Source of the DNA: Sandaracinaceae bacterium
GTDB taxonomy: Bacteria > Myxococcota_A > Polyangia > Polyangiales > Sandaracinaceae
Length of the DNA stretch: 64,000 nt
Assembly (NCBI GenBank): GCA_020633195.1
Contig: JACKEC010000019.1
Span: 248,001-312,000 of the forward strand
Reading direction: 5' to 3'
Position numbers and translations under genes: made by a program. Below, piece after piece: positions 52,985 to 62,706 of the stretch. Every line of letters starts with the position of its first letter. The stretch's first letter is position 1. Under the pieces are notes generated by a model, which saw only the letters and a program-made list of their open reading frames with translations, ran no database searches and was not told the DNA's origin.

Positions 52985-55900
52985 GCCTCCACAAGGAGGT
53001 CCGGTTCGAGGACGAGATCTGCGAGCACCTCGCCGCGCACGGCTGGCTCTACGAGCCGGGGCACGGCGCCGCGTTCGCGCGCGAGCGGGCGCTGTACCCG
53101 GCCGACGTCCGCGCCTTCCTCGAGGCGACGCAGCCCGACGCGTGGGCCGCGCTGACCCAGCGCCACGGCGACGCGGCGGAGGAGCAGGTGCTGGCGCGGC
53201 TCCGCGCGCAGCTCGATCAGCGGGGGACGCTCGACGTGCTGCGCCACGGCATCGAGCTGATCGGGCTGCGCCAGCCGCTCCGGCTCGCGCAGTTCCGGCC
53301 GGCGACCGGGCTGAACCCCGAGATCGTCCGGCGCTACGAGGCGAACCGGCTCCGTGTCGTGCGGCAGGTCCGGTACGCGCGCGACAGCGAGAACGCGATC
53401 GACCTCGTGCTCTTCCTGAACGGCGTCCCGGTCGCGACCGCGGAGCTCAAGAGCGACTTCACGCAGAGCGTCGAGGACGCGGTCGATCAGTACCGCGCCA
53501 CGCGGCTCCCGAAGACCAAGGCCCACGTCCCCGAGCCGCTCCTCGCCTTCCCAGGGGGCGCCCTCGTCCACTTCGCCGTCAGCCACCACCACGTGCGGAT
53601 GACGACGCGGCTCGACGGCGCCGACACCGCGTTCCTCCCGTTCGACCGCGGAGACGACGGCGGCGCGGGTAACCCGCTGAACCCGGAGGGTGGGCACCGC
53701 ACCGCCTACCTCTGGGAGTACGTGTGGGCGCGGGAGAGCTGGCTCGAGCTCCTCGGGCGCTACCTCGTCGCCCGGCGCGACGACAAGGGCCAGCTCTCGC
53801 GCGTGATCTTCCCGCGCTACCACCAGCTCGACGTCACGCGGAAGCTCCAGGCCGCCGTGCTGGCCGACGGACCCGGTGGGCGGTACCTCGTCCAGCACTC
53901 GGCCGGGTCGGGCAAGACGAACTCCATCGCGTGGACCGCGCACTTCCTCGCCGACCTCCACGACGCGGAGGACCGGAAGCTCTTCGACTCGGTCCTCGTG
54001 GTGTCCGACCGGAACGTGATCGACGGACAGCTCCGCGACGCGGTGGACGGCTTCCAGCGGACCGTCGGCGTGGTGGCGACGATCAAGGGCGAGCGCGGGA
54101 GCAAGAGCGGCGAGCTCGCCGAGGCGCTCGCGCAGGGCAAGAAGATCGTCGTCTGCACGATCCAGACGTTCCCGTTCGCGCTCGACGAGGTGCAGCGGCT
54201 CGCCGCCACGGAGGGCAAGCGCTTCGCGGTGATCGCCGACGAGGCGCACAGCTCGCAGGCGGGCGACACCTCGGCCAAGCTGCGCGCCGTCCTCTCGGCG
54301 GCGGAGCTCGCGGAGCTGAGCGACGGCGGCGAGATCGGCACGGAGGACATCCTCGCGGCCCAGATGACGGCGCGCGCCGAGGAGGGCGGGATCACCTTCG
54401 TCGCGTTCACCGCGACGCCGAAGAACAAGACGCTCGAGCTCTTCGGGACCCGGCCCGATCCGAGCCGGAAGCCGGCGAAGGACAACGTCCCCCGGCCGTT
54501 CCACGTCTACTCCATGCGCCAGGCGATCGAGGAGGGCTTCATCCTCGACGTGCTCCGCAACTACACGCCCTACTCCCTCGCGTTCAAGCTCGCGCACGAG
54601 GGCAAGGAGCTCGACGAGCGCCAGGTCGAGCGCAGCGCCGCGCTCAAGCGCGTCATGGGCTGGGTGAAGCTTCACCCGTACAACATCGCTCAGAAGGTCG
54701 AGATCGTGGTCGAGCACTACCGCGAGCACGTGGCCCCGCTGCTCGGCGGCCGCGCCAAGGCGATGGTGGTCGTCGCGAGCCGGCGCGAGGCCGTGCGCTG
54801 GCAGCTCGCGATGCAGCGCTTCATCCGCGAGCGCGGCTACGCGATCGGGACACTCGTCGCCTTCTCGGGTGAGGTCACGGACGCGGAGTCCGGGCCCGAG
54901 CCGTTCACCGAGCACAGCCCGCTCCTGAACCCGCGGCTCGGCAAGAAGGACATCCGCAAGGCGTTCGAGGGCGCCGACTACCACGTGCTCCTCGTCGCCA
55001 ACAAGTACCAGACCGGCTTCGACCAGCCGCTGCTCTCGGGCATGTACGTCGACAAACGACTTGCGGGGATCCAGGCGGTGCAGACGCTGTCTCGCCTGAA
55101 CCGCGCCCACCCGGGGAAGCAGACCACCTTCGTGGTCGACTTCGTCAACGACCCCGAGGAGGTGCTCGCGGCGTTCAAGACGTACTACGCGACCGCCGAG
55201 CTCGCCGGCACGACGAACCCGGACCTCGTGTTCGACCTGAAGGCGAAGCTCGACGCGACGGGGCACTACGACGACGCCGACGTCGAGGCGGTCGTGCGCG
55301 TCGAGCTCGACCCTCAGGCCAAGCAGCGCGACCTCGAGCGGGCGATCGAGCCCGTCGCCGACCGGATCGTGAAGCGCTACGCGGCCGCGCGGCTCGAGCA
55401 CTGGACGGCCACGCAACGCGAGGACGACGCCGCCGCCAAGCGGGCGAAGGACGTGATGGACGCGCTCACGCTCTTCAAGCGCGACCTCGGCGCCTACGTG
55501 CGGCTCTACACCTTCCTCTCGCAGATCTTCGACTACGGCAGCACCTCGGTGGAGAAGCGCGCCATCTTCTTCCGCCGCCTCGAGCCGCTGCTCGAGCTCG
55601 GTCGCGAGCGCGAGACGATCGATCTCTCGAAGCTCAAGCTGACCCACCACACGCTGCGCGACCGCGGCGCCCGCGCGCTACCTCTCGGCGCCGGCGACAA
55701 GCTCGAGCCGCTGAGCGCCCCCGGGACCGGCGCGGTGCAGGAGCCCGAGAAGGCGCGCCTCGCCGAGATCATCGAGAAGGTCAACACGCTCTTCGAAGGC
55801 GAGCTGACGGACGGCGACAAGCTCGTCTACGTGAACGACGTGCTCCTCGGGAAGCTCCTCGAGTCCGAGACGCTCGCCAAGCAGGCGGCCAGCAACACGA

Positions 55901-56088
55901 AGGAGCAGTTCGCGGCGTCGCCCGATCTCAACGCGGAGATCCTGAACGCGATCATGGAGGCGCTCGACGCGCACACCGCGATGAGCACCCAGGCGCTCGG
56001 CTCGGAGCGGATCCGCGTGGGTCTGAGGGACATCCTCCTGAACCACGCCGGCCTGTGGGAGTCCCTGCGAGCGCGCGAGGCCCCGTGA
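52981..56088 (+). CDS. hsdR: type I restriction endonuclease subunit
   Basis: 1035 residues. PD-(D/E)xK nuclease near the start: D141 and E-L-K at 155-157. Helicase motifs: Walker A G-S-G-K-T at 309-313, D-E-A-H at 420-423, A-F-T-A-T-P later, followed by the second RecA-like domain and a helical C-terminus that binds HsdM/HsdS. Translocates DNA and cuts far from unmethylated sites. GTG start overlapping hsdS. Confidence 0.95.
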   Translation: MSLHKEVRFEDEICEHLAAHGWLYEPGHGAAFARERALYPADVRAFLEATQPDAWAALTQRHGDAAEEQVLARLRAQLDQRGTLDVLRHGIELIGLRQPLRLAQFRPATGLNPEIVRRYEANRLRVVRQVRYARDSENAIDLVLFLNGVPVATAELKSDFTQSVEDAVDQYRATRLPKTKAHVPEPLLAFPGGALVHFAVSHHHVRMTTRLDGADTAFLPFDRGDDGGAGNPLNPEGGHRTAYLWEYVWARESWLELLGRYLVARRDDKGQLSRVIFPRYHQLDVTRKLQAAVLADGPGGRYLVQHSAGSGKTNSIAWTAHFLADLHDAEDRKLFDSVLVVSDRNVIDGQLRDAVDGFQRTVGVVATIKGERGSKSGELAEALAQGKKIVVCTIQTFPFALDEVQRLAATEGKRFAVIADEAHSSQAGDTSAKLRAVLSAAELAELSDGGEIGTEDILAAQMTARAEEGGITFVAFTATPKNKTLELFGTRPDPSRKPAKDNVPRPFHVYSMRQAIEEGFILDVLRNYTPYSLAFKLAHEGKELDERQVERSAALKRVMGWVKLHPYNIAQKVEIVVEHYREHVAPLLGGRAKAMVVVASRREAVRWQLAMQRFIRERGYAIGTLVAFSGEVTDAESGPEPFTEHSPLLNPRLGKKDIRKAFEGADYHVLLVANKYQTGFDQPLLSGMYVDKRLAGIQAVQTLSRLNRAHPGKQTTFVVDFVNDPEEVLAAFKTYYATAELAGTTNPDLVFDLKAKLDATGHYDDADVEAVVRVELDPQAKQRDLERAIEPVADRIVKRYAAARLEHWTATQREDDAAAKRAKDVMDALTLFKRDLGAYVRLYTFLSQIFDYGSTSVEKRAIFFRRLEPLLELGRERETIDLSKLKLTHHTLRDRGARALPLGAGDKLEPLSAPGTGAVQEPEKARLAEIIEKVNTLFEGELTDGDKLVYVNDVLLGKLLESETLAKQAASNTKEQFAASPDLNAEILNAIMEALDAHTAMSTQALGSERIRVGLRDILLNHAGLWESLRAREAP

Positions 56089-56900
56089 GGGAGCGGCCCC
56101 CACCCCACGACCCGAAGCAGGCGCACGCGTTCAAGGCGGTCTACGCGCGGATCGCGCAGGCCACGGTCTTCATCCTGCCCGGCGCGCGCACGGCTGCGCC
56201 GACCGACGTGTGGAGCGGCACGGTGGTGCACTCTCCCGGCGGGCGGCTGGTGGTGCTGGCATCGAAACACATGTTCGAGCGGAGCGACCTCGGTGACCGC
56301 CCGTTCCGAGTGGGCTGGTACGACTGTCCGGATACGCTCGACCCGTTCGCTCCTCCGCGCGTCGAGCACCCCGACGACGTCGACGTCGCTTGCTTCCTCG
56401 TGCCGCGAGACCGCGAGGGCCCGATGCGCGAACACGCAATCTCGCATGCACACGTCGTCCCGTGGATTGCCGAGGCCGAGGACGACGACACCGTCCTCTT
56501 GAGCGGCTACCCGACGAAGATGATGGCGCTCGAGATAGACCACCGCGCGCGGCGAGGCACGGTCGGCATGACCAACGTCTCGTACGCGCTCAATGTGCAG
56601 GACCTCGGTCGAGACGACCGTGGCCGCGTCACCCTCGAGTGGCGGGACATGGTGGTGGACCCCGACCCGACGATCCGCGAGCTTCCCCCGCCGAACGGAA
56701 TGAGCGGGGGAGCGCTCTGGTACCTCGACGGACGCGAGAACGTGGCCGGCGCCATCTGGCAGCCGCGGCAATTCCTGCGGGTGGTCGGCGTGCAGAGCGC
56801 GTGGGATCCGACGACGCGGATTGCCAAGGTCGAAGGTTCCGACCGCTGGATCGACTGGTTCCGCGAGGCGATCGGCTTGCTGGACGAGGCTCCTTGGTGA
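56085..56900 (+). CDS. trypsin-like serine protease of the R-M operon
   Basis: 271 residues. A-S-K-H-M-F supplies H62, D-D-V-D-V-A the Asp (D98 or D100) and N-G-M-S-G-G-A-L-W the Ser (S207), a trypsin-fold triad. No signal peptide or membrane helix, so it should be cytoplasmic, unlike most trypsin-like proteases of bacteria. The GTG overlaps the hsdR stop by 4 bases, so it is translated with the restriction enzyme. It could trim or kill in response to infection, act as an effector, or regulate the R-M complex; none of this is shown by the sequence. Confidence 0.8.
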   Translation: MRERPPPHDPKQAHAFKAVYARIAQATVFILPGARTAAPTDVWSGTVVHSPGGRLVVLASKHMFERSDLGDRPFRVGWYDCPDTLDPFAPPRVEHPDDVDVACFLVPRDREGPMREHAISHAHVVPWIAEAEDDDTVLLSGYPTKMMALEIDHRARRGTVGMTNVSYALNVQDLGRDDRGRVTLEWRDMVVDPDPTIRELPPPNGMSGGALWYLDGRENVAGAIWQPRQFLRVVGVQSAWDPTTRIAKVEGSDRWIDWFREAIGLLDEAPW

Positions 56901-56923
56901 GCCCAGGTCACTGCTCCGTCCCC

Positions 56924-56951
56924 CTCGTCACGTGTCTGACTGGGTGACGAG
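56924..56951. terminator. hairpin between convergent genes
   Basis: CTCGTCAC and GTGACGAG form a perfect 8-base stem around a 12-base loop, between the protease and the histidine kinase. Likely terminates both transcripts. Confidence 0.55.
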
Positions 56952-56979
56952 AGGATCCACCCAGGACTCGCATGGCGCC

Positions 56980-58341
56980 TCAGCGGATCGAAGGCTCGTC
57001 CGGCCGAGGCGCCATCGGAGGTAGCCGGAGGGTCACGCAGGTGCCTCCGCCTTCGTACGGGTCGATGTCGAGGCTCCCGTCGTGGCGCTCGACGATCCGG
57101 TCGGCGATCGCCAGCCCGAGCCCGAGCCCCTTGCGGCCCTTCGAGTCGGCGGCGCGGAAGCGGCGCTCGGTGAGCCGCGCGCGGTCGGTCTCGCGCACCC
57201 CGGGGCCGTCGTCGATCACGCGGAGCTCGGCGATCTCCCCGTGCTCGACGATCAAGATCGCCACGTGCGCTCTGGCGTACTTGATCGCGTTGTGGACCAC
57301 GTTGCCGAGCGCCTGCTCGAGCGTGAGCGGATCGAAGTCCCGCTCGACCGCGTGGTCCGGAGTCGCCAGGTCGAGGGTGACCCCGCGATCCCGCGCGAGG
57401 GGGTGGAACCGGTCTCGCACGTGCTCGGCGAGCTCGCGCAGGTCGCCCGGTCGGCGCTCGATCGGCAGGACGGTGCTGCGCAGGCGGGCGATCGTCGCGA
57501 GGTTCGCGAACATCGCGTCGAGGTACTCCACCTCCACGCGCAGCGCCGTGGCCACCTCGTCGGGGTCGTCGCCGTGGGCGAGGGCGTCGGTGCTCAGCTT
57601 CACCGAGGCGAGCGGGGTGCGGACGTCGTGCGCGAGGTCGGCGAAGAGCTCGTGGAGGAGCTCGCGCTGCGCGACCTCCGCGTCGAGGAGCCTTCGAGCC
57701 TGCGCGGAGACCGCGTTGATCACCGCGCCCACCTCGCCGAGCTCGTCGGCACCCTCGTCGACCCGGCCGCGCAGGTCGGCCGCCGTCAGCGCCCGCGTCT
57801 GCGCGGCGAGCCGGTCGATGCGACGTGTCAGCGGGCGCATCACGAGCCACAGGATGGCGAAGACCACCGCGGCGGCGAGCACGAGCCGCACCGCGATCAC
57901 GGTCATGAGCGGCATCCCCTCCTCGGGCACCGGCGGGGTCATGTAGAACGCGCGGCAGGGCCCCGCGCGCTCGACCGAGAGGACCGCCGGCCAGGCGAGC
58001 CACGGCGACCCGACGGGGACATGGCCGCCGGGCTCGAGGCGCGCGGCGGCCTCCGAGAGGTCTGGCACCTCGACGCCCGGCGCGAAGGGAGCGCCGTCGG
58101 AGCGCAGCGGGACGACACGCCCGGACACGCGCTCGGGGAGCACGAAGGCCTCGGGGTCCGCGTCGCAGCGGGCGAGGGCGCCCGTATCCTCGAGGAGGTC
58201 GAGCTGCCGGTGATAGCCGATCAGGAGGACCTCGCTGCGCGTCCTCCGGACCACGACGACGAAGGCGATCGCCTCGACGAGGAGGATGCCGGTCACGACC
58301 AGCGCGACCCGGAGCCACAGCCGTCGGCGCGAGCCGGTCAC
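56980..58341 (-). CDS. sensor histidine kinase
   Basis: 453 residues. Membrane helices at about 9-31 and 146-168 flank a 115-residue periplasmic sensor. A HAMP domain follows, then the phosphoacceptor helix L-A-H-D-V-R-T-P-L with His238, N-A-I-K-Y-A (N box), D-D-G-P-G-V (G1) and G-L-G-L-G-L-A-I (G2). GTG overlaps the regulator stop by 4 bases. Confidence 0.93.
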   Translation of the reverse strand: MTGSRRRLWLRVALVVTGILLVEAIAFVVVVRRTRSEVLLIGYHRQLDLLEDTGALARCDADPEAFVLPERVSGRVVPLRSDGAPFAPGVEVPDLSEAAARLEPGGHVPVGSPWLAWPAVLSVERAGPCRAFYMTPPVPEEGMPLMTVIAVRLVLAAAVVFAILWLVMRPLTRRIDRLAAQTRALTAADLRGRVDEGADELGEVGAVINAVSAQARRLLDAEVAQRELLHELFADLAHDVRTPLASVKLSTDALAHGDDPDEVATALRVEVEYLDAMFANLATIARLRSTVLPIERRPGDLRELAEHVRDRFHPLARDRGVTLDLATPDHAVERDFDPLTLEQALGNVVHNAIKYARAHVAILIVEHGEIAELRVIDDGPGVRETDRARLTERRFRAADSKGRKGLGLGLAIADRIVERHDGSLDIDPYEGGGTCVTLRLPPMAPRPDEPSIR

Positions 58342-59012
58342 GGGACGCTCGGTGAGACGAAGCGGTAGCCGATGCCCCACACCGTCTCCACGCGACCGCC
58401 GGAGGCGCCGAGCTTCTTGCGAAGGCGGGAGACGTGGACGCGAAGCGCGTCGGGCCCGGCGCCTTCGCTCACGAGCACCCGCTCGCCGAGGCGATCCGTC
58501 GACAGCGCCTCGTCCGGGTGCTGCAGCAGGTACGCGAGCAGGTCGAACTCGGTGGGTGTGAGCTCCGCGGGCGCACCGTCGACCTCGGCGGTCATCGCGG
58601 TGAGGTCGACCACGACGTCGTCGAATCGGTAGCGCACGCCCGGCCGCGGCACCGCCTGGTGGCGCCGCGTCACCGCGGCGATGCGCGCGAGCAGCTCGTC
58701 GACCCAGAAGGGCTTGGTCACATAGTCGTCGGCGCCGAGCTCGAGCGCGCGGACCTTGTCGCTGCTCACGAGGCGCGCGCTGAGGACGATGATGGGGACC
58801 TGCGACTCGCCGCGGGCCTCCTCGATGAAGCGGAACCCGCTGCCGTCCGGGAGCGTGAGATCGAGCAGGACGAGCTCGGCCCCCTCGGCCCGCAGCGCGC
58901 CGAGGCCGTCGGCCACCCCCTCGCGCCAGACGCACTCGTGCCCCGCCCGAAGCAGCTCCTTCTGGAGCTTCTGAGCGATCGCCTCGTCGTCCTCGACCAA
59001 AAGGAGCCGCAT
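58338..59012 (-). CDS. OmpR/PhoB-type response regulator
   Basis: 224 residues. Receiver domain with acidic D8/D9, phosphorylation site D51 (L-L-D-L-T-L-P) and K100 (V-T-K-P-F), then a winged-helix DNA-binding domain (L-T-P-T-E-F-D-L-L, V-W-G-I-G-Y-R-F). Partner of the kinase downstream; the lipoprotein gene is divergent and could be a target. Confidence 0.93.
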   Translation of the reverse strand: MRLLLVEDDEAIAQKLQKELLRAGHECVWREGVADGLGALRAEGAELVLLDLTLPDGSGFRFIEEARGESQVPIIVLSARLVSSDKVRALELGADDYVTKPFWVDELLARIAAVTRRHQAVPRPGVRYRFDDVVVDLTAMTAEVDGAPAELTPTEFDLLAYLLQHPDEALSTDRLGERVLVSEGAGPDALRVHVSRLRKKLGASGGRVETVWGIGYRFVSPSVP

Positions 59013-59120
59013 GGGTCGGTCCAACCTACACGGCTCGAAGCGTTGGCGGAATCGCGACTCCGGCGCGCCGAAACGTCTCCGCAAGGTCTTCTGGCTAGGG
59101 TCGCCTTCGGAGGTGGAGGG

Positions 59121-60572
59121 ATGAGTGCAGGACCGGGCTGGGCCCGCATCGTGGCGATGTCGTGCTTGATCGCCGCGTGTGATGGCGGAGGAGACACGGA
59201 CGCAGGGGCGAGCCCGGACGGCGCGGTGATGGACGCCGGCGGCGGCGACGACGCGGGCAGCGACGCGGGCCCGATCGACGGCGGCCCGATGATCGGCCGC
59301 ACCGCCGAGATGTCCTTTCAGTTCGTCGACGTCGAGCTCGGCGGCACGCCGGACGGGCTCGAGGTCTGCGTGCCGCAGTTCCCGTCCATCCCGTGCGGCA
59401 CGGTCGCAGGGGACGGGCGCGCGATCGTCCGCGTCCCCGTGGGCCAGCAGTACGTCGCGGCGACGGCACCCGGTCATCGGCGGCTCCTCTTCCCCGTGGA
59501 CGTGCCGGTCGGTGGAGGGGAGGTCGGCGGGATCCCGATCTTCAGCGACGCCCTCGTCGCGACCGCCGCCACGGCCGCGATGGTCGCGGTCGACGACGCC
59601 CTCGCGATGGTCCTCGTCGCCGTCGCCGACGCGGACTCGGGGGACCCCGAGACCCTCGTGGGCGCGACGATGGCCGGCGTCGACGGAACCATCACCTACA
59701 TCGTGGACAACCCCGACGGCACATCGGTCCCCGACCCGAGCCTCTCCGCGACGAGCGGCGCCGGGGCCGCGTGGGCCTTCAACGTGAGCCCGGGGACCCA
59801 CTCCGTGACCTGGACGCAGCCCGGCGCGAGCTGCGCCAACGACATCGCGGGCTGGACCCCCGGGGAGATGGCGAGCCTCGAGATGCCCGCGGAGGCCGGC
59901 GCGATCACGCTCAGCTGGCTGAACGTCACCGGGCTGCACGGGCGCGACGCGCGCGAGTGCGACGTCGTGACCCAGGACTGCGCCGCGGGGCAGAAGTGCC
60001 GCGGGGTCTTCTTCGTCGACCGCGACCGGAACGACAGCGCCGGCACCGCGTGTGTCACGGACGGGTCGGTGGCCGAGGGCGGCTCCTGCGCGCGCGTCGA
60101 CGACGTGCCCGGGGACGACGACTGCGCGGCCGGCACCTTCTGCGCGTACTGGGGCCTCCCGCGGAGCGACCCGCAGGCTCGGCGCTGCCTGGCCTTCTGC
60201 GCGGCCGACAGCCAGTGCGACGCGGGGGAGGTGTGCCTCGGGCTCGGGACGATGGATCTCTCCGGCAGCTGCGCCGCGACGTGCGACCCCTTCGGCGCGG
60301 ACTGCGTGGCGGGCACGCACTGCGCGCCTCGCGCCTCGATCCGCGACGGGATGACCGGCGCCGCGATCATCTGCAACTTCGACGGCGCCGGCGGCGAGGG
60401 CGCCACCTGCGGATCTCCGGACGACTGCGGGGCGGGCATGGCCTGCGTCGACGCCACGGGCGCGCTCGAGTGCCGCACCCTGTGCGACGCGACCCACGCC
60501 TGCCCGGGCGGGAGCGCGTGCACGGACCTCACGGACGTGCCCGGCCTCGGCTTCTGCCCCGTGGAGACCTGA
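59121..60572 (+). CDS. Cys-rich lipoprotein with DAG spacer
   Basis: 483 residues. Signal peptide ends in C-L-I-A-A-C (acylated Cys about 20), then an Asp-Ala-Gly/Gly-rich spacer. The first half is beta-rich; the second half has about 20 cysteines in C-x-x-G-x-x-C blocks such as C-A-A-G-T-F-C and C-D-A-G-E-V-C, like myxobacterial Cys-rich repeat proteins. Ribosome binding site GGAGG lies before the ATG. Divergent from the response regulator, which may control it. Confidence 0.8.
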   Translation: MSAGPGWARIVAMSCLIAACDGGGDTDAGASPDGAVMDAGGGDDAGSDAGPIDGGPMIGRTAEMSFQFVDVELGGTPDGLEVCVPQFPSIPCGTVAGDGRAIVRVPVGQQYVAATAPGHRRLLFPVDVPVGGGEVGGIPIFSDALVATAATAAMVAVDDALAMVLVAVADADSGDPETLVGATMAGVDGTITYIVDNPDGTSVPDPSLSATSGAGAAWAFNVSPGTHSVTWTQPGASCANDIAGWTPGEMASLEMPAEAGAITLSWLNVTGLHGRDARECDVVTQDCAAGQKCRGVFFVDRDRNDSAGTACVTDGSVAEGGSCARVDDVPGDDDCAAGTFCAYWGLPRSDPQARRCLAFCAADSQCDAGEVCLGLGTMDLSGSCAATCDPFGADCVAGTHCAPRASIRDGMTGAAIICNFDGAGGEGATCGSPDDCGAGMACVDATGALECRTLCDATHACPGGSACTDLTDVPGLGFCPVET

Positions 60573-60672
60573 CGACCGCTCGCGAGGACGCTGGCCGAAG
60601 GGGTCGCGCGCGCCTCCGCTCGGTGCCATGAACGGTCTCCGAGAGTGATCTCGTCCAGAGGCCATGCCCACC

Positions 60673-60679
60673 GAGGGAG
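60673..60679 (+). promoter_or_regulatory. ribosome binding site for the flavin oxidoreductase
   Basis: GAGGGAG, 7 bases before the TTG at 60687. It supports this TTG over a GTG at 60645 that lacks a site. Confidence 0.55.
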
Positions 60680-60686
60680 CCCGATC

Positions 60687-61787
60687 TTGTCATCCACCTC
60701 ACCCCTGCTCGCCCCGCTGACCCTGCGCAACGGCGTCGTCGCGCCCAACCGGGTGTGGCTCGCGCCGATGACCAACCTGCAGTCGCACGAGGACGGGTCG
60801 CTCTCCGACGACGAGCTGCGCTGGCTCGAGCGGCGCGCGGACGGCGGCTTCGGCGTGATCGAGACTTGCGCGGCCTACGTCGCGACCGACGGCAAGGCGT
60901 GGCCCGGCGAGCTCGGGGTCCACGACGACGCCATGACGCCGGGGCTCGAGCGGCTCGCGGCGAGCCTCTCGGCGCGCGGCGCGCTAGGCATCGCCCAGCT
61001 GTTCCACGGGGGCGTGCGCGCGAGCGAGGAGCTCACCGGCGCGCCGCTGTGGAGCGCGAGCGCCGTGGCGCAGCCGAACGTGCCCACCCCGCGGGCCGCG
61101 ACCGAGGAGGACCTTCACCGCGTGGTCGCGCAGTTCGCCGCGGCGGCGGCGCGATGTGCGCGCGCCGGGCTCGCGGGCGTCGAGCTCCACGGCGCGCACG
61201 GCTACCTGTTCGGCCAGTTCCTCTCGTCGGTACAGAACGTCCGCGACGACGCGTGGGGCGGACCGCTCGAGCGCCGCGCCAAGCTGCTGCTCGACGCGGT
61301 GCACGCGGTCCGCGCGGCGACGTCGCCGGGGTTCGTCATCGGCGTGCGGATCTCGCCCGAGGACTTCGGCCAGTCGGTCGGCCTCGATCTCGACGAGAGC
61401 CTCACCGTGGCCGGCTGGCTCGCCGACGCCGGCGTCGACTTCCTCCACGTGTCGCTGTGGGACGTCCACCGGATGACGACGAAGCGCCCGGACGAGCACG
61501 CCATCCCGCTGTTCCGCGCCGCGGTCCCGCGCGAGGTCCCGCTGATCGTCGCCGGCAAGGTGTGGACGCGCGCCGACGGCGAGGAGGCGCTCGCGCGCGG
61601 CGCCGACGCGGTCGCGCTCGGGCGCTCGGCCATCCTCAACCCGGAATGGCCGGGTCGGGTCGCCGGCGAAGGAGAGGAGCCGCTCCGCCCGCCGGTCACC
61701 CACGACGACCTGCTCGGTCTCTCGCTCAACGACACCTTCGCGACCTACATGCGCGCCTGGAGGGGCTTCGTCGTCGACCCGGAGTGA
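60687..61787 (+). CDS. Old Yellow Enzyme-type NADH:flavin oxidoreductase
   Basis: 366 residues. TIM barrel with N-R-V-W-L-A-P-M-T-N near the start (FMN site), the catalytic H-G-A-H-G-Y-L-F, and a phosphate-binding end A-L-G-R-S. Ends with a helix typical of the family. Reduces activated double bonds with NAD(P)H; the substrate is unknown. TTG preferred because of the ribosome binding site at 60673-60679. Confidence 0.88.
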   Translation: MSSTSPLLAPLTLRNGVVAPNRVWLAPMTNLQSHEDGSLSDDELRWLERRADGGFGVIETCAAYVATDGKAWPGELGVHDDAMTPGLERLAASLSARGALGIAQLFHGGVRASEELTGAPLWSASAVAQPNVPTPRAATEEDLHRVVAQFAAAAARCARAGLAGVELHGAHGYLFGQFLSSVQNVRDDAWGGPLERRAKLLLDAVHAVRAATSPGFVIGVRISPEDFGQSVGLDLDESLTVAGWLADAGVDFLHVSLWDVHRMTTKRPDEHAIPLFRAAVPREVPLIVAGKVWTRADGEEALARGADAVALGRSAILNPEWPGRVAGEGEEPLRPPVTHDDLLGLSLNDTFATYMRAWRGFVVDPE

Positions 61788-61849
61788 GGGCTCGACGTCC
61801 CCCGGCGTTCGCGTGCGGGAGAGGGACGAAGTGGGCGTGGATCGGTTGT

Positions 61850-62584
61850 CTACGGCACCGCGCGCAGGGCGGCGTGGATGCTCCGGATCGTGGCGGCGCG
61901 CAGATCGGCGGCGATGGCCGCGTCGCGATCCACGGTGCGGACGGTGGTCTCCTCGCGGTCGAGCGACGGCGCGACGTCGCCGAGATCGACGGGGCGGCCG
62001 TCGACCTCGAGGGTGGTGCGGGTCGTCTCGGCGTAGCCCGCCACGACCTCGCCCGAGCTCTGCGCCTCGACGTCGCCGGCGCACGCGATGCGCGCCGCGC
62101 TCGGGTCGTAGAGGTACGCGCGCCCGCGCACGCTGCGCAAGTCGCCTTCCTCGGTGCGCTCCTCGACGAAGAGCACCGCCTCGTAGCCCGGCGCCGCGAG
62201 CTCGTCGGCGGTCCATCGATCGCGAACGCGCGCGCGGATCGATCGTGCGAGCTCGCTGGTCGCGACCGCCGCGCCGGGCTCGATCTCCTGCAGACGGAAC
62301 GGCTCCATCGACGCGCGCACCTCGTCGGGCACGTCCGGATCCACGGGGCCCTCGGCCGGCGGCGGCCCGAGCTCGATCGGACACGGATCGTCGCCGGGGC
62401 CCGGCCGGTCTCCGGTCAGCGCCGCGACCACGCCGCGCTCGATCTCGCTGGCGCGCGCCACCACGTCGTCGGCGTTCGGGTCGGGATCCTCGATCACCGG
62501 CGGCGCCGGCGCGGGCGGCGTCTCCGCCTCGCCGCAGCTCGCGACGAGGAAAGGAACGATGACGGCGACGAGTCGGGTACGCAT
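61850..62584 (-). CDS. lipoprotein, unknown function
   Basis: 244 residues. Signal peptide ends in F-L-V-A-S-C (acylated Cys about 15), then a Pro/Glu-rich spacer. The mature domain has Asp/Glu-rich strands and two cysteines (C-P-I-E-L, C-A-G-D). ATG at 62584 is chosen since codons before it lack coding bias. No family recognised. Confidence 0.7.
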   Translation of the reverse strand: MRTRLVAVIVPFLVASCGEAETPPAPAPPVIEDPDPNADDVVARASEIERGVVAALTGDRPGPGDDPCPIELGPPPAEGPVDPDVPDEVRASMEPFRLQEIEPGAAVATSELARSIRARVRDRWTADELAAPGYEAVLFVEERTEEGDLRSVRGRAYLYDPSAARIACAGDVEAQSSGEVVAGYAETTRTTLEVDGRPVDLGDVAPSLDREETTVRTVDRDAAIAADLRAATIRSIHAALRAVP

Positions 62585-62706
62585 GCGGCGAGTGTTCTTG
62601 CGAAGCGCGCGGATTCGCAAGCCCACGACTCCGATGGTCATGCGGCGAGAGGAGACGTGGGGATGGTGCGACGCCTCATTCGCCAGCCTTCACTCGCTGT
62701 CGCATC

